The translations under genes and the position numbers were made by a program. A DNA stretch of 48,273 bases, taken from an uncultured beta proteobacterium. Lineage in GTDB: Bacteria; Pseudomonadota; Gammaproteobacteria; Burkholderiales; Burkholderiaceae_C. The notes below the pieces were generated by a model that ran no database searches, was not told the origin of the DNA, and saw only the letters and a list, made by a program, of their open reading frames with translations. Position 1 is the first letter of the stretch. The number at the start of each line of letters is the position of its first letter. The stretch lies in contig CAIMZI010000050.1 of assembly GCA_903845935.1 (NCBI GenBank), positions 1 to 48,273 on the forward strand, in the 5' to 3' direction. Shown one piece after another: positions 16,492-26,111 of this stretch.

Positions 16492-17633
16492 ACAATATGA
16501 CGGGCAGTGAAGTACGCGTAGCGACGAGCGTGGGGGCAACGTCTTCGCCTTTTTGGAGCACCGGCATCGACAAGCTCAAGGCCTATGTGCCGGGCGAGCA
16601 ACCGCAAACCGATGGCTGGGTCAAGCTCAATACCAACGAATGCCCGTATCCGCCGTCGCCCTTGGCGCTGGCAGCGATACGTGAGGCCACCAGCGACAAG
16701 CTGCGCCTGTACCCGGACCCGAATGGCACGGCGCTCAAGGGCGCGATTGCCAAGCAATTTGGCCTGGGCGTGGACCATGTGTTTCTGGGCAATGGCTCGG
16801 ACGAGGTGCTGGGACACGCCTTTCTAGGCCTGCTCAAGCACGAGTTGCCCATCCTCTATCCGGATGTGAGCTACAGCTTTTATCCGGTGTATTGCGGCCT
16901 CTACGGCATAGGCTTCCAGCAGCTGCCGCTGAATGCCGACTTCTGCGTCGATGTCGCCGACTACGCCCAGCCCAATGGCGGCATTGTGTTGCCCAATCCA
17001 AATGCGCCCACCGGAGTGGCCTTGACGCTGGACCAGCTGCGCAGCCTGCTGCAGGCCAACCGCCAATCGGTGGTGCTGATCGACGAGGCCTATGTGGACT
17101 TTGGTGCCGAAAGCGCTGCCGTCCTGATCCCCGAGTTCAATAACCTGCTGGTGGTGCACACCCTGTCCAAATCGCGAGCGCTGGCCGGATTGCGCGTGGG
17201 TTTTGCGCTGGGCCATCCGACGCTGATCGAGGCCCTGGCAAGGGTCAAGGACAGCTTCAACTCCTATCCGCTGGACCGTCTGGCGTTGGCCGGTGCCCAG
17301 GCCGCCATCGAGGACCAGGCCTATTTGCAACAGATTACCGCCGCCGTCATCCGCAGCCGCGACTGGCTGGTGGCCGAGCTGGGCAAGCTGGGTTTTGCGA
17401 CCCTGCCGTCCAGCGCCAACTTCATCTTCACCCGGCACGCCAGCCGTCCTGCCGCCGAACTGATGGCAGCCTTGCGCGAGCAGAAAATTCTGGTTCGGCA
17501 TTTTGCGCAGCCGCGCATTGCCAATCATCTGCGCATCTCGATCGGCACCCAGACCGAGTGCGAGCTGCTGGTGCAAGCCTTGCAGCGCATTCTGACGGCG
17601 CAACCCGATCACACACAAAAGGTTTCAGCATGA
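16488..17633 (+). CDS. hisC: Histidinol-phosphate aminotransferase family enzyme, inserted between pyrB and pyrC'
   Basis: A 381-residue class I/II PLP aminotransferase. Family landmarks are [19 protein letters not shown] at the N-terminus, [40 protein letters not shown] and IDEAYVDFG. The PLP-binding lysine is in [19 protein letters not shown], and [10 protein letters not shown] lies at the end. It probably converts imidazole acetol phosphate to histidinol phosphate; related enzymes also act on aromatic amino acids. Its start overlaps the pyrB stop and its stop overlaps the pyrC' start, so it is embedded in a pyrimidine operon. The first 19 residues ([19 protein letters not shown]) are not part of the family fold. 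They are encoded by the dispersed repeat at 16502-16537. Confidence 0.92.
   Translation: MNNMTGSEVRVATSVGATSSPFWSTGIDKLKAYVPGEQPQTDGWVKLNTNECPYPPSPLALAAIREATSDKLRLYPDPNGTALKGAIAKQFGLGVDHVFLGNGSDEVLGHAFLGLLKHELPILYPDVSYSFYPVYCGLYGIGFQQLPLNADFCVDVADYAQPNGGIVLPNPNAPTGVALTLDQLRSLLQANRQSVVLIDEAYVDFGAESAAVLIPEFNNLLVVHTLSKSRALAGLRVGFALGHPTLIEALARVKDSFNSYPLDRLALAGAQAAIEDQAYLQQITAAVIRSRDWLVAELGKLGFATLPSSANFIFTRHASRPAAELMAALREQKILVRHFAQPRIANHLRISIGTQTECELLVQALQRILTAQPDHTQKVSA
16502..16537 (+). repeat. Dispersed repeat forming the hisC N-terminal codons
   Basis: The stretch ending in TAGCGACGAGCGTGGGGGC (16519-16537) matches the reverse complement of the element at 28481-28510. I count 20 identical bases of 26 over the aligned core. 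It lies directly after the hisC start codon and is translated as part of an extension before the conserved fold begins at [11 protein letters not shown]. Confidence 0.6.
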
Positions 17634-18901
17634 ATATTCTGATCCAGGGCGGACGCGTCATCGACCCCGCCAGCGGCTTGGACGGCGTGGCCGATGTGGC
17701 CATTGCCGATGGAAAAATTCTGTCTATCGGCAACATGCCCGACACTTTTACTGCCGAACAAACCATGGATGCCAAGGGTTGTATCGTGGCGCCCGGGCTG
17801 GTCGACCTGTCGGTACGTTTGGGCGGCTCGCTGGCCTCCGAGCTGTCCGCAGCCGTGGCCGGTGGTGTTACCAGCGTGGTCTGCCCGCCCGACACCGAGC
17901 CGGTGCTGGATGTGCCCGGTCTGGTGGAAATGCTGCGCTACCGCTCCGAGCGCCTGCAGCAGTCGCGGGTGTTCCCGTTGGGCGCACTGACGCGCCAACT
18001 CCAGGGCGAGGTGCTGACCGAGATGGCCGCTCTGACCGATGCAGGATGTGTCGGTTTTGGCCAGGCCGATGTGCCTATGGCCAATACCCAGACCTTGCAG
18101 CGCGCACTGCAATACGCCAGCACCTTTGGCTACAGCGTCTGGTTGCGCCCGCAAGAGCTGCATCTCGGCAAAGGTGTGGCAGCCAGCGGCGCCATGGCCA
18201 CGCGCTTAGGGCTGGCCGGCGTGCCGGTGGCGGCTGAGACGATTGCCCTGCACACGATTTTTGAGCTGGTGCGCTCCACCCAGGCCCGCGTCCACCTGTG
18301 CCGCATCAGCAGCGCCGCCGGGGTCGAGCTGATGCGCCAGGCCAAGGCCGAGGGGCTGCCGGTGACTTGTGATGTGAGCATCAATTCCCTGCACCTGACC
18401 GACCTAGACATTGGCTTTTTTGACAGCCGCATGCGCGTAACGCCGGTGCTGCGCCAGCAGCGCGACCGCGACGCCCTGCGCGCTGGCCTGGCCGACGGCA
18501 CCATCGACGCTCTGGTGTCCGACCATTCGCCAGTGGACGAGGACGCCAAGGCCTTGCCCTTTGCCGAGAGTGCGCCCGGCGCCACCGGGCTGGAGCTGCT
18601 CTTGAGCCTGACGCTGAAGTGGGCGGCCGAGGATGGCGTGAACCTGTCGGACGCACTGGCCACAATCACCCGTCGCCCTGCCACCGTCATGGGTTCCGCG
18701 CTGGGTGCCTTGGCCGCCCAGTTGGGAACCCTGAGCATAGGCGCCGTGGCCGACATTTGTGTGTTTGATGCCCAGGCCCATTGGCTGGTCGACCCTTCTG
18801 TGCTGCGCAGTCGGGGCAAGCACAGCCCCTTTAGCGGCTACGAGCTGCCGGGTCGGGTGCGCGCCACCTTGGTGGGCGGTGCGATGGCCTTCGGCGCCTA
18901 A
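17630..18901 (+). CDS. pyrC: Non-catalytic dihydroorotase homologue (PyrC'/PyrX type)
   Basis: A 423-residue amidohydrolase-fold protein with the dihydroorotase opening ILIQGGRVIDPASGLDGVAD, GCIVAPGLVDLS, GGVTSVVCPPDTEPVLD, and VSDHSPVDEDAKALPFAE. The metal-binding HxH that follows the APGLVDL strand in active enzymes is absent: it reads LVDLSVRLGGSLASEL. The gene therefore probably encodes the inactive homologue that holds the transcarbamoylase complex together, as PyrC' does in Pseudomonas. This loop also looks 6-7 residues shorter than in relatives I recall. The ATG at 17630 overlaps the hisC stop. A separate active dihydroorotase gene is expected elsewhere in the genome. Confidence 0.87.
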   Translation: MNILIQGGRVIDPASGLDGVADVAIADGKILSIGNMPDTFTAEQTMDAKGCIVAPGLVDLSVRLGGSLASELSAAVAGGVTSVVCPPDTEPVLDVPGLVEMLRYRSERLQQSRVFPLGALTRQLQGEVLTEMAALTDAGCVGFGQADVPMANTQTLQRALQYASTFGYSVWLRPQELHLGKGVAASGAMATRLGLAGVPVAAETIALHTIFELVRSTQARVHLCRISSAAGVELMRQAKAEGLPVTCDVSINSLHLTDLDIGFFDSRMRVTPVLRQQRDRDALRAGLADGTIDALVSDHSPVDEDAKALPFAESAPGATGLELLLSLTLKWAAEDGVNLSDALATITRRPATVMGSALGALAAQLGTLSIGAVADICVFDAQAHWLVDPSVLRSRGKHSPFSGYELPGRVRATLVGGAMAFGA

Positions 18902-19001
18902 GTGCGAACAGCGCTAAACTACGGCCACACCGAGAAGTCAGTGCAATGACCCGGTAGCGTCGGCGTCAAGGGGGTAGGGTCACAACATTCATAACGCACT
19001 G

Positions 19002-22000
19002 GTGAAAACGACGTTCAAGCCGACACGGCTGCTGTTGGAAGTTCTACTGCTGGTGGCTTTGGCCGAGACCCTCGTGATGATGGTTTTGCCTGAGCTTGCG
19101 CACGGCCTGAGCATAGTGGCCGCAGGCCTGCTCGACGTGGCCATGCTGATGCTGCTGTCGGCGCCTGCGATCTATTGGCGCTTTTCGACGGCGCTCAAGG
19201 GCACTGTCAGCGCTCACCCGCTGGCCATGGCGGCTGGAAAATCCAGTCTGGCGGCGTGGCTGACGGCCATCGTTCAGGTGTCTGGTTTGCTTCTCACCGC
19301 CGGTGGTATCTGGTGGCAGGACAATAATCTGGAAGGCTTTAGCAAATCCCGATTTGAGCAGGGTGCCGAGCGTACCGAAACCGATGTGGTGGGGCGGCTC
19401 AACCAGTCGGTGTACGGTCTCAAGGGCGCTCGCGGTGCCATGGCGGCAAGTTCTGGCTTCAACCGGCAGGCGTTTCGTGCCTATGTGGCGTCGCGTGACC
19501 TGCAGACCGAGTTTCCGGGCATACGCGGTTTCGGTCTGATCCAGCACCTGCAGCGTACACAGCTTCAGCGCTTTGTTGCCAACGAACGCGCAGACGGCGC
19601 GCCGGACTTTGCGGTTCGCAGCAGCGGTAATGCCGCCGACCTCTACGTTGTCAAATATGTGGAGCCGATTGCCAGCAATCGGGCTGCGCTGGGCTTTGAC
19701 TTAGGCGTGGACCCGAATCGCCGAGCGGCTGTCGAATACGCGGTGGCGACCGGGCAGCCTACCTTGGTGACGGGCATTGAACTGCTGCAGGATGCCAATC
19801 GGTCGCCCGGGCTTTTGTTCCTGCTGCCGGTCTATGGCAAGGCCAGTGCGGCGACTAGCACTGAGCAGCGCCAGCATGATCTGCTCGGCATCTTGTACGC
19901 GCCGATTGTGGCCTCGGAGCTGCTCGGTTCGGTGTCTGCTGCCACCGACGGTCTGATTGATTTTGAGCTGTTTGACGGCACCGAGGCAAATCCCAAAGCG
20001 CTGATTTTTGATGCCGATGGCATGCCGGCGTCGGCTGCTGCCGTGAGGCGCAGCGGTGGCTATTCCCAGCGCAAGTTTGTGGTCGACAAGGTCATCAATG
20101 TGGGTAGCCGGGTGCTGACTCTGCGCATTGCCAGCACCCCGCGCTTTGATGCCGTGCAAGACCGCTCCAGCCTGCTCATTATCGGCTTTGGCGGCACGCT
20201 GTTGAGCTTTTTGATGGCTGTTTCGGTCTGGTTGCTGGCGGTGGGGCGGCAGCGCGCACAGGCACTGGCAAGCGCCATGACGGCCGAGCTGGACCGCATG
20301 GCCCAGGTGGTTCAGCACACCAACAACGCCGTCACCATCACCGATCGAGAGTTGAATATTGTCTGGGTAAACCAGGGCTTTAGTCGCATCACCGGTTACC
20401 GCGCGGAGGAAGCCCTGGGCCAGACGCCGGGCGCCTTGCTGGGCTCGGGCAAGAGCGACCCGCTGGCCATACAGACCCTGCTGACAGCGGCACAAAAGGG
20501 GGTGTCTTGCCGCGTGGAACTGATCAACCGGGCCAAGGACGGGCATGAATACTGGGTCGACACCGAGGTCCAGCCGACCTTTGACGCTCTGGGCCAGTTG
20601 GTGGGCTTTATGGAAATCGGCACCGATATCAGCCAGCAAAAGCAGACCCAGCTCCAGCTTGAAGCGGCCATCCGCGACGCCCGGGCCCTGCGCGAGACGG
20701 TGGACACGCACGCCATTGTTTCGGTCACCGATGCCGACGGAAATATCACCGATGTCAATGAGGCGTTTTGCCGCATCAGCGGCTATAGCCGCGAGGAATT
20801 GCTGGGCCAAAACCACCGACTGCTGCGTTCCGGTGTGCAAAGCGATGACTTCTGGGCGCATCTGTGGCGCACTATTGGCAGCGGCAAACCCTGGCAAGGC
20901 GTTATCTGCAACCAGGCCAAGGATGGCTCGCTGTATTGGGTAGACAGCATGATTGCACCCTATGTCGGCGAAGGCGGACAGATCGAGAAATATGTCTCTA
21001 TACGCAACGACGTGACCGAGCAGCACGCCTCGGCCGAACGCCTGCGCCAGAGCGAGGCCACGTTCTCGGCTTCGTTTGAGTTCGCAGCCAGCGGCATCGG
21101 CTTTCTGTCGCCCAAGGGCCAGTGGCTACGGGCCAACCCAGCGCTGTGTGAATTTCTGGGCTACATGGAGCTGGAGCTGCATGAGCTGACCTTGCGCGAG
21201 ACTAACCACCCGGATGAGTGGGACACCGATGCCCTGCAGATCAGGCGGCTGATGGCTGGCGAGATTGCGGTCTACCAGCGTGCCAAACGCTATTTGCACC
21301 GTGACGGCCGTGTGCTGTGGGGCCTGGCCAGCATCTCGGTGGTGCGCGACGGCGCTGGCGCAACGCAATTCATCATTACGCAAATTGTGGACATCACGGC
21401 GCGCAAGCGTGCCGAAGAGGCCCTGAATGTGAGCAATGCGCTGATGGAAGAATCCCAAGCCATTGCCAAGGTGGGCGGCTGGGAACTGGTGCTAGCTACC
21501 GAACAGCTGTTCTGGACAGCAGAAACCTACCGGATCCTTGAAACCAACCCGGAAGAGTTCGACCCCACGGTAGATGCCGGTGTGAGCTACTTTGTGCCAG
21601 AGTCACGTGCACGCATTGAGGCCGCCCTGCAAGCAGCCATGGAGCAGGGTACAGGCTACGACCTGGAACTTCAGTCCTTGACCACCAAGGGTCGCCAGAT
21701 CGACGTGCGCACTACTGGTTCGGCCACCATGGAAAACGGGCGGGTGGTGCGTCTGAGCGGCATCTTCCAGGACATCACCGAACGCAAGCAGTACGAGCGC
21801 TCACTCAAGGATGCACGCGAGAAGGCCGAGCTAGCGACGCAAGGCAAGGCCCAGTTTTTGGCCAATATGAGCCATGAGATCCGCACCCCCATGAACGCCA
21901 TCCTGGGCATGGTCAGGCTGCTGCAGAACACCGAGCTCAGTGGCCGACAACATGATTACGCCAGCAAGACAGAGAGTGCAGCCAGGTCGCTGCTGGGCCT

Positions 22001-24050
22001 GATCAATGACATCCTCGACTTCTCCAAGGTGGAGGCCGGCAAGATGCGGCTGGATCCGCAGCCCTTTGCGCTGGAGAAGCTGATGCGCGAGCTCTCGGTG
22101 ATCCTGTCCAGCAATGTGGCGGCCTCGCAGGCGGAGGTCTTGTACGACATAGATCCAGCGCTGCCGCAGGTCTTGCTGGGCGACTCCATGCGGCTGCAGC
22201 AGGTGCTGATCAACCTGGGCGGCAACGCCGTGAAGTTTACCGCCCAGGGTCAGGTGGTGCTGGGCTTGCGCCTGCTGAGCCAGGACGCGGGCGTGGCCGA
22301 GATTGCGTTTTCGGTGCAGGACTCGGGCATTGGCATTGCGGAGGAAAACCAGGCCCACATCTTTACCGGCTTCTCGCAGGCCGAGGCCTCTACCACGCGC
22401 AAGTTCGGCGGCACCGGGCTGGGTCTGTCGATCAGTCAACGCTTGGTGGATTTGATGGGTGGGACGTTGCAGCTCAGCAGCGCCTTGGGCGTGGGCAGTA
22501 CCTTCTCCTTCACGCTGCGCCTGGCCGTGTTGCCACCCGCGTTAGACGTGCTGCCGCAGCCGGTGGTGGCGCCGCGTCGGGTGCTGCTGGTCGATCAGCA
22601 TCCGGTGGCCCGGCGGCTGCTGGCGCAGATGTTGCAAACCTTCGGCTGGCAGGTGCAGGTGGCCGACAGCGCCGAGGCGGCCCTGACCTGGCTGGCGTCC
22701 AACCTGCAGGCCGCTGCTCTGCCGTTGGATGTGGTGTACATGGGCTGGCAGCTGCCGGGCATGGATGGTTGGGCCGCCACCGCGCGCCTGCGTCAGCTTT
22801 GCGTGCAGGCCGGTTGCAGCCAGCCGGTGGTGGTGATGCTGTCTGCCAATAACCGGGAGGCGCTGGATCAGCGTACGCAAGAAGAGCAGGCGCTATTAAA
22901 CGGTTTCCTGGTCAAGCCGGTGACTGCTGCGATGCTGCGCGATGCTGCGCTGGAATCGAATGCCGGCAGCGCTGGATTGCGGCGCTCGCCTCGCAGCGGT
23001 GCCAGCCAGCGCCGTCTCAAGGGCATGCGCATTCTGGTGGTGGAAGACAACCTGATCAACCAACAGGTGGCCGAGGAGTTACTGGCCACGGAAGGCGCCC
23101 TGGTGTCGCTGGCCGCGAACGGCCGCCTGGGCGTGGAGGCCATAGACGCTGCCCAGCGGGGTCAGCAATTTGACGTGGTGCTGATGGACATCCAGATGCC
23201 GGTGCTGGACGGCTTTGCCGCCACCCGCATCGTGCGCCAGGACTTGCATTTGGCGGATTTGCCGATTGTGGCCATGACCGCCAATGCCTCGGATTCGGAC
23301 CGCGAGGACTGTTTGAGCGCCGGCATGAACGGGCATGTGGGCAAGCCCTTTGATCTCAAGGCCCTGGTGCAGACCCTGCTGCAGCTCACCGGCTTTGCGG
23401 TGCCGCTCGAGGCCGAACTGGTCTTGCCTGCGCCCTTGGCAGCCCTGCCAGTGCCCAAAGATCTGGACATGCAGGGCGCACTGGCCCGCATGGGCGGCAT
23501 GCAGCAGCTGTATCAAAAATTGAGCCTGAAATTCATCGACAGCCTGCCGGGCGAGTTGGCGCTGATACAGCGCGCCGTGGTCAGCGACCCTGCGCATTGC
23601 GCCATGCTGGCCCACACCCTCAAGGGCACGTCCGCTACCCTGGGCGCCATGGCCTTGTCCGAGGCTGCTGCCGCGCTGGAGCGTTGTTGCCAGCAGGCAG
23701 CGCCGCAGCGTCAGGCGGCATGCGCGCAACTGCGGGCCGTGGCGGCCGTCGCCCTGCTGGCGCTGCAGCAGGCCGTGCCGAAGCCCGCGTTGGCAGCGCA
23801 AGCCGAGCGCTATCCCGCTGCGCTGCGAGTGGGCCTGCAAGAGCTGCTGCAACTGCTGCAGGACGATGATTTGACGGCGCTGGAATGTTTTGCGCAGTTG
23901 CGCGCAGCCCTTGAAGCGGTGCCGCAAACGCTGGCGCTGCCCTTGGAAGCGGCGCTGCAGGATATGGATCTGGTCGAGGCCTTGCGGTGCTGCCGCGCCC
24001 TTGACTCCTGGCTGTCACTGCCGGAGCCGACGGACCTGGCCGCGGTCTAA
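19002..24050 (+). CDS. Large hybrid sensor kinase: CHASE-PAS(x4)-HisKA-HATPase-REC-REC-HPt
   Basis: A 1682-residue membrane kinase starting at GTG 19002. The N-terminus has two or three membrane helices in the first 110 residues. An extracytoplasmic CHASE domain follows at about 135-340 (RGFGLIQHLQRTQLQRFV, LGFDLGVDPNRRAAVEYA), then another helix near 383-405. Four PAS units span about 430-925, including RITGYRAEEALGQTPGALL and RISGYSREELLGQNHRLL. The H-box has H958 ([13 protein letters not shown]). ATPase motifs are NLGGNAVKFT, DSGIGI and GGTGLGLSIS. Receiver 1 is degenerate: DQH at the acidic pocket and G1248 in place of the phosphoacceptor (YMGWQLPGMDG). Receiver 2 keeps D1396 (LMDIQMPVLDG) and the HPt domain keeps H1538 (AHTLKG). 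No cognate output regulator is adjacent. The ribosome-binding site is weak. Confidence 0.9.
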   Translation: MKTTFKPTRLLLEVLLLVALAETLVMMVLPELAHGLSIVAAGLLDVAMLMLLSAPAIYWRFSTALKGTVSAHPLAMAAGKSSLAAWLTAIVQVSGLLLTAGGIWWQDNNLEGFSKSRFEQGAERTETDVVGRLNQSVYGLKGARGAMAASSGFNRQAFRAYVASRDLQTEFPGIRGFGLIQHLQRTQLQRFVANERADGAPDFAVRSSGNAADLYVVKYVEPIASNRAALGFDLGVDPNRRAAVEYAVATGQPTLVTGIELLQDANRSPGLLFLLPVYGKASAATSTEQRQHDLLGILYAPIVASELLGSVSAATDGLIDFELFDGTEANPKALIFDADGMPASAAAVRRSGGYSQRKFVVDKVINVGSRVLTLRIASTPRFDAVQDRSSLLIIGFGGTLLSFLMAVSVWLLAVGRQRAQALASAMTAELDRMAQVVQHTNNAVTITDRELNIVWVNQGFSRITGYRAEEALGQTPGALLGSGKSDPLAIQTLLTAAQKGVSCRVELINRAKDGHEYWVDTEVQPTFDALGQLVGFMEIGTDISQQKQTQLQLEAAIRDARALRETVDTHAIVSVTDADGNITDVNEAFCRISGYSREELLGQNHRLLRSGVQSDDFWAHLWRTIGSGKPWQGVICNQAKDGSLYWVDSMIAPYVGEGGQIEKYVSIRNDVTEQHASAERLRQSEATFSASFEFAASGIGFLSPKGQWLRANPALCEFLGYMELELHELTLRETNHPDEWDTDALQIRRLMAGEIAVYQRAKRYLHRDGRVLWGLASISVVRDGAGATQFIITQIVDITARKRAEEALNVSNALMEESQAIAKVGGWELVLATEQLFWTAETYRILETNPEEFDPTVDAGVSYFVPESRARIEAALQAAMEQGTGYDLELQSLTTKGRQIDVRTTGSATMENGRVVRLSGIFQDITERKQYERSLKDAREKAELATQGKAQFLANMSHEIRTPMNAILGMVRLLQNTELSGRQHDYASKTESAARSLLGLINDILDFSKVEAGKMRLDPQPFALEKLMRELSVILSSNVAASQAEVLYDIDPALPQVLLGDSMRLQQVLINLGGNAVKFTAQGQVVLGLRLLSQDAGVAEIAFSVQDSGIGIAEENQAHIFTGFSQAEASTTRKFGGTGLGLSISQRLVDLMGGTLQLSSALGVGSTFSFTLRLAVLPPALDVLPQPVVAPRRVLLVDQHPVARRLLAQMLQTFGWQVQVADSAEAALTWLASNLQAAALPLDVVYMGWQLPGMDGWAATARLRQLCVQAGCSQPVVVMLSANNREALDQRTQEEQALLNGFLVKPVTAAMLRDAALESNAGSAGLRRSPRSGASQRRLKGMRILVVEDNLINQQVAEELLATEGALVSLAANGRLGVEAIDAAQRGQQFDVVLMDIQMPVLDGFAATRIVRQDLHLADLPIVAMTANASDSDREDCLSAGMNGHVGKPFDLKALVQTLLQLTGFAVPLEAELVLPAPLAALPVPKDLDMQGALARMGGMQQLYQKLSLKFIDSLPGELALIQRAVVSDPAHCAMLAHTLKGTSATLGAMALSEAAAALERCCQQAAPQRQAACAQLRAVAAVALLALQQAVPKPALAAQAERYPAALRVGLQELLQLLQDDDLTALECFAQLRAALEAVPQTLALPLEAALQDMDLVEALRCCRALDSWLSLPEPTDLAAV

Positions 24051-24066
24051 AGGGCTCCGCCTGGTC

Positions 24067-25902
24067 TTATTTGCGCGGCTGCAGGTCTGCCTGGATGGGT
24101 ACAGTCTCTTCGACAAAAAAGCGGTAGCGGTTGCGCCCGGCCTGCTTGGCCAGGTACATCGACTGGTCGGCGCGGCGCAACAGCAGGTCGGCATGGCTGC
24201 CGTCGCGCGGGAACACCGCAATGCCCATGCTGGCCGATACCTGCAACGAGGTATTCGCGATCTGTACCGGCTCGGCAGCGGCCTGCAACAGACGCTCCAG
24301 CACCGGTTCGGCATCTTCGGGTTGGTCCAGGTCCACCAGTACCGCAACGAATTCGTCACCGCCGATGCGCGCCAGGGTGTCGCCGTCGCGCAGCGCGCCC
24401 TTCATGCGCTGCGCCAGCACCACCAGCAATTCATCGCCTACCGCGTGGCCATAGTGGTCATTGATGGCCTTGAAGCCGTCCAGGTCCAGAAACACCACCG
24501 CCAACGCCTGCTGGCGCCGCTGGCTCTGGCTCATGGCCTGGCGCAGCCGATCGGCCAGCAGCAGGCGGTTGGGTAACTGGGTAAGGGCGTCGAAATGCGC
24601 CAGGTTCTCCAGCTCCAATTGGTAGGCCTTCATGGGAGTGATGTCGATAAACAGCACCACATAGTTTTTCGCCCGGCCCGACTCGTCCAGTACCGCACTG
24701 ATGGTGACCATTTCCGCATAGGCCTCACCATTCTTGCGCTGGCTCCAGATCTCTCCGTTCCAGTGACCGGTGTCGCGCAGACCCTGCCAAAGTGCCTCGA
24801 CATAGCTTTCCGAGTGCGGACCGGGGAGGAATATGTCGGGCTGTCTACCCAGCACCTCCTCGCGGCCGTAGCCGGTGATACTGGAAAAGCTGGTGTTGAC
24901 ATCGACAATGCGCATGTCGGCATCGGTGATCACAATGCCTTCGCGCGCATGGCGAAACACATTGGCCGCGAGTTGCAGTTTTTCGCGCGCCAGCTTGCGT
25001 TCGGTAATGTCGCGCAACACCACGTGAATGGCCTGCTGTCCCTGATACACGATGGCCGTGCCCTGCACCTCCACATCAAAGGCGCTGCCATCCAGGCGCA
25101 GGAAGCGCGATTCGGCGGTGGGATTGATAGGCGTCTGCTCTTCAATCGAGTGCATGCGCTGCGCCTGCTGTTCCCGGTAGTCGGGATGTATCAGATCGCG
25201 CGTTAGTGTGCCAATCAGTTCGCTGGCCTGGGTCGCGCCAAAGATGCTGACCGCCGAGGGATTGACGTAAAGAATGACTCCGTGTCTATGTACCAGCACC
25301 GGGTGCGGGGACCACTCCACCAGGGTGCGGTAACGCGTTTCGCTGTCGCGCAGCTTCTGCGCCTCGGCGTCTTTTTCAATCGCAATACAGGCCAGGGCGG
25401 CGCACTGATGGATCAGGTCCAGATCGGCGTCATCGGGGCTGCGCGGCGTGCGGTAGTAGACGGCAAAGGTGCCCAGCACCTTGCCGGATGCAGAAAGAAT
25501 CGGTTCGGACCAGCAGGCGGCCAGACCGGCCCGCGCGGCCAAGTCTTTATAAGGAATCCAAAAGGGATGGCTGGCAATGTCTTCCACCACCACGCGTTGG
25601 GCGGTATAGGCGGCCGTGCCACAGGAACCCGCGGTCGGACCGATTTTTAGACCGATCATGGCGGCGGTGTAGTAGTCGGGTAGGCTGGGTCCCAAGGCGC
25701 GCGCAAACCACTTGCCCTCGGCGTCCAGCAACATCAAGGTACACAGCGCACCGGGCAGCAAGGCTTCCATGCCTTGCAGCATCACCTTCAAAATGTCGCT
25801 CAGTGCAGCGCCATCCACCAGCATTTCCAACACGCGGTTGCGAAACTGCCCATCCGGCTGAATGGCCAATGCCTTGTCGGATGAATAGGTATTCGGGATC
25901 AT
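24067..25902 (-). CDS. GAF-PAS-PAS diguanylate cyclase
   Basis: A 611-residue soluble enzyme expected to make cyclic di-GMP. A GAF domain covers about residues 25-170 (LPDYYTAAMIGLKIGPTAGS, FWIPYKDLAARAGL). PAS domains cover about 185-300 and 305-425 (SSITGYGREEVLGRQPDIFL). The C-terminal GGDEF domain starts at HFDALTQLPNRLLLADRL. The active site GGDEF is intact and is preceded by RDGD five residues upstream, the RxxD inhibitory site for product feedback. No EAL domain follows. The ATG at 25900-25902 (MIPNTYSS) is preferred; the open frame upstream to 26091 has low-complexity sequence without domain similarity. It converges on the large kinase with 16 bases between them and diverges from the PAS gene. 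Confidence 0.88.
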   Translation of the reverse strand: MIPNTYSSDKALAIQPDGQFRNRVLEMLVDGAALSDILKVMLQGMEALLPGALCTLMLLDAEGKWFARALGPSLPDYYTAAMIGLKIGPTAGSCGTAAYTAQRVVVEDIASHPFWIPYKDLAARAGLAACWSEPILSASGKVLGTFAVYYRTPRSPDDADLDLIHQCAALACIAIEKDAEAQKLRDSETRYRTLVEWSPHPVLVHRHGVILYVNPSAVSIFGATQASELIGTLTRDLIHPDYREQQAQRMHSIEEQTPINPTAESRFLRLDGSAFDVEVQGTAIVYQGQQAIHVVLRDITERKLAREKLQLAANVFRHAREGIVITDADMRIVDVNTSFSSITGYGREEVLGRQPDIFLPGPHSESYVEALWQGLRDTGHWNGEIWSQRKNGEAYAEMVTISAVLDESGRAKNYVVLFIDITPMKAYQLELENLAHFDALTQLPNRLLLADRLRQAMSQSQRRQQALAVVFLDLDGFKAINDHYGHAVGDELLVVLAQRMKGALRDGDTLARIGGDEFVAVLVDLDQPEDAEPVLERLLQAAAEPVQIANTSLQVSASMGIAVFPRDGSHADLLLRRADQSMYLAKQAGRNRYRFFVEETVPIQADLQPRK

Positions 25903-25997
25903 AGGTGGTGCGCCGATGGTAACCTTTGGCTGTGTCGGTCTGGAAGGGCGTCGGGGCTTTGCCTTATGGCCGGACTTGATGTGAATCAAGCTAGACG

Positions 25998-26024
25998 AAA
26001 AGTTTCTGGCTGGAGCGCGTTGAA
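25998..26024 (+). promoter_or_regulatory. Weak FliA (sigma-28)-like promoter before the PAS/MCP pair
   Basis: AAAAGTTT at 25998-26005 resembles the TAAAGTTT -35 box of flagellar sigma-28. The correct 11-base spacer leads to GCGTTGAA at 26017-26024, which matches GCCGATAA at only four of eight positions. Chemoreceptor genes are often FliA-dependent, which is the only reason to list it. The remainder of the 209-base gap shows no other structure. Confidence 0.2.
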
Positions 26025-26111
26025 TGCCCGAAATGCTGTGATGATGCCAACACCAAAATGCCAGAAATGCGGCGCATCTCTGGACGGCCAAAACCTGGAG
26101 GCGAGGACCGA

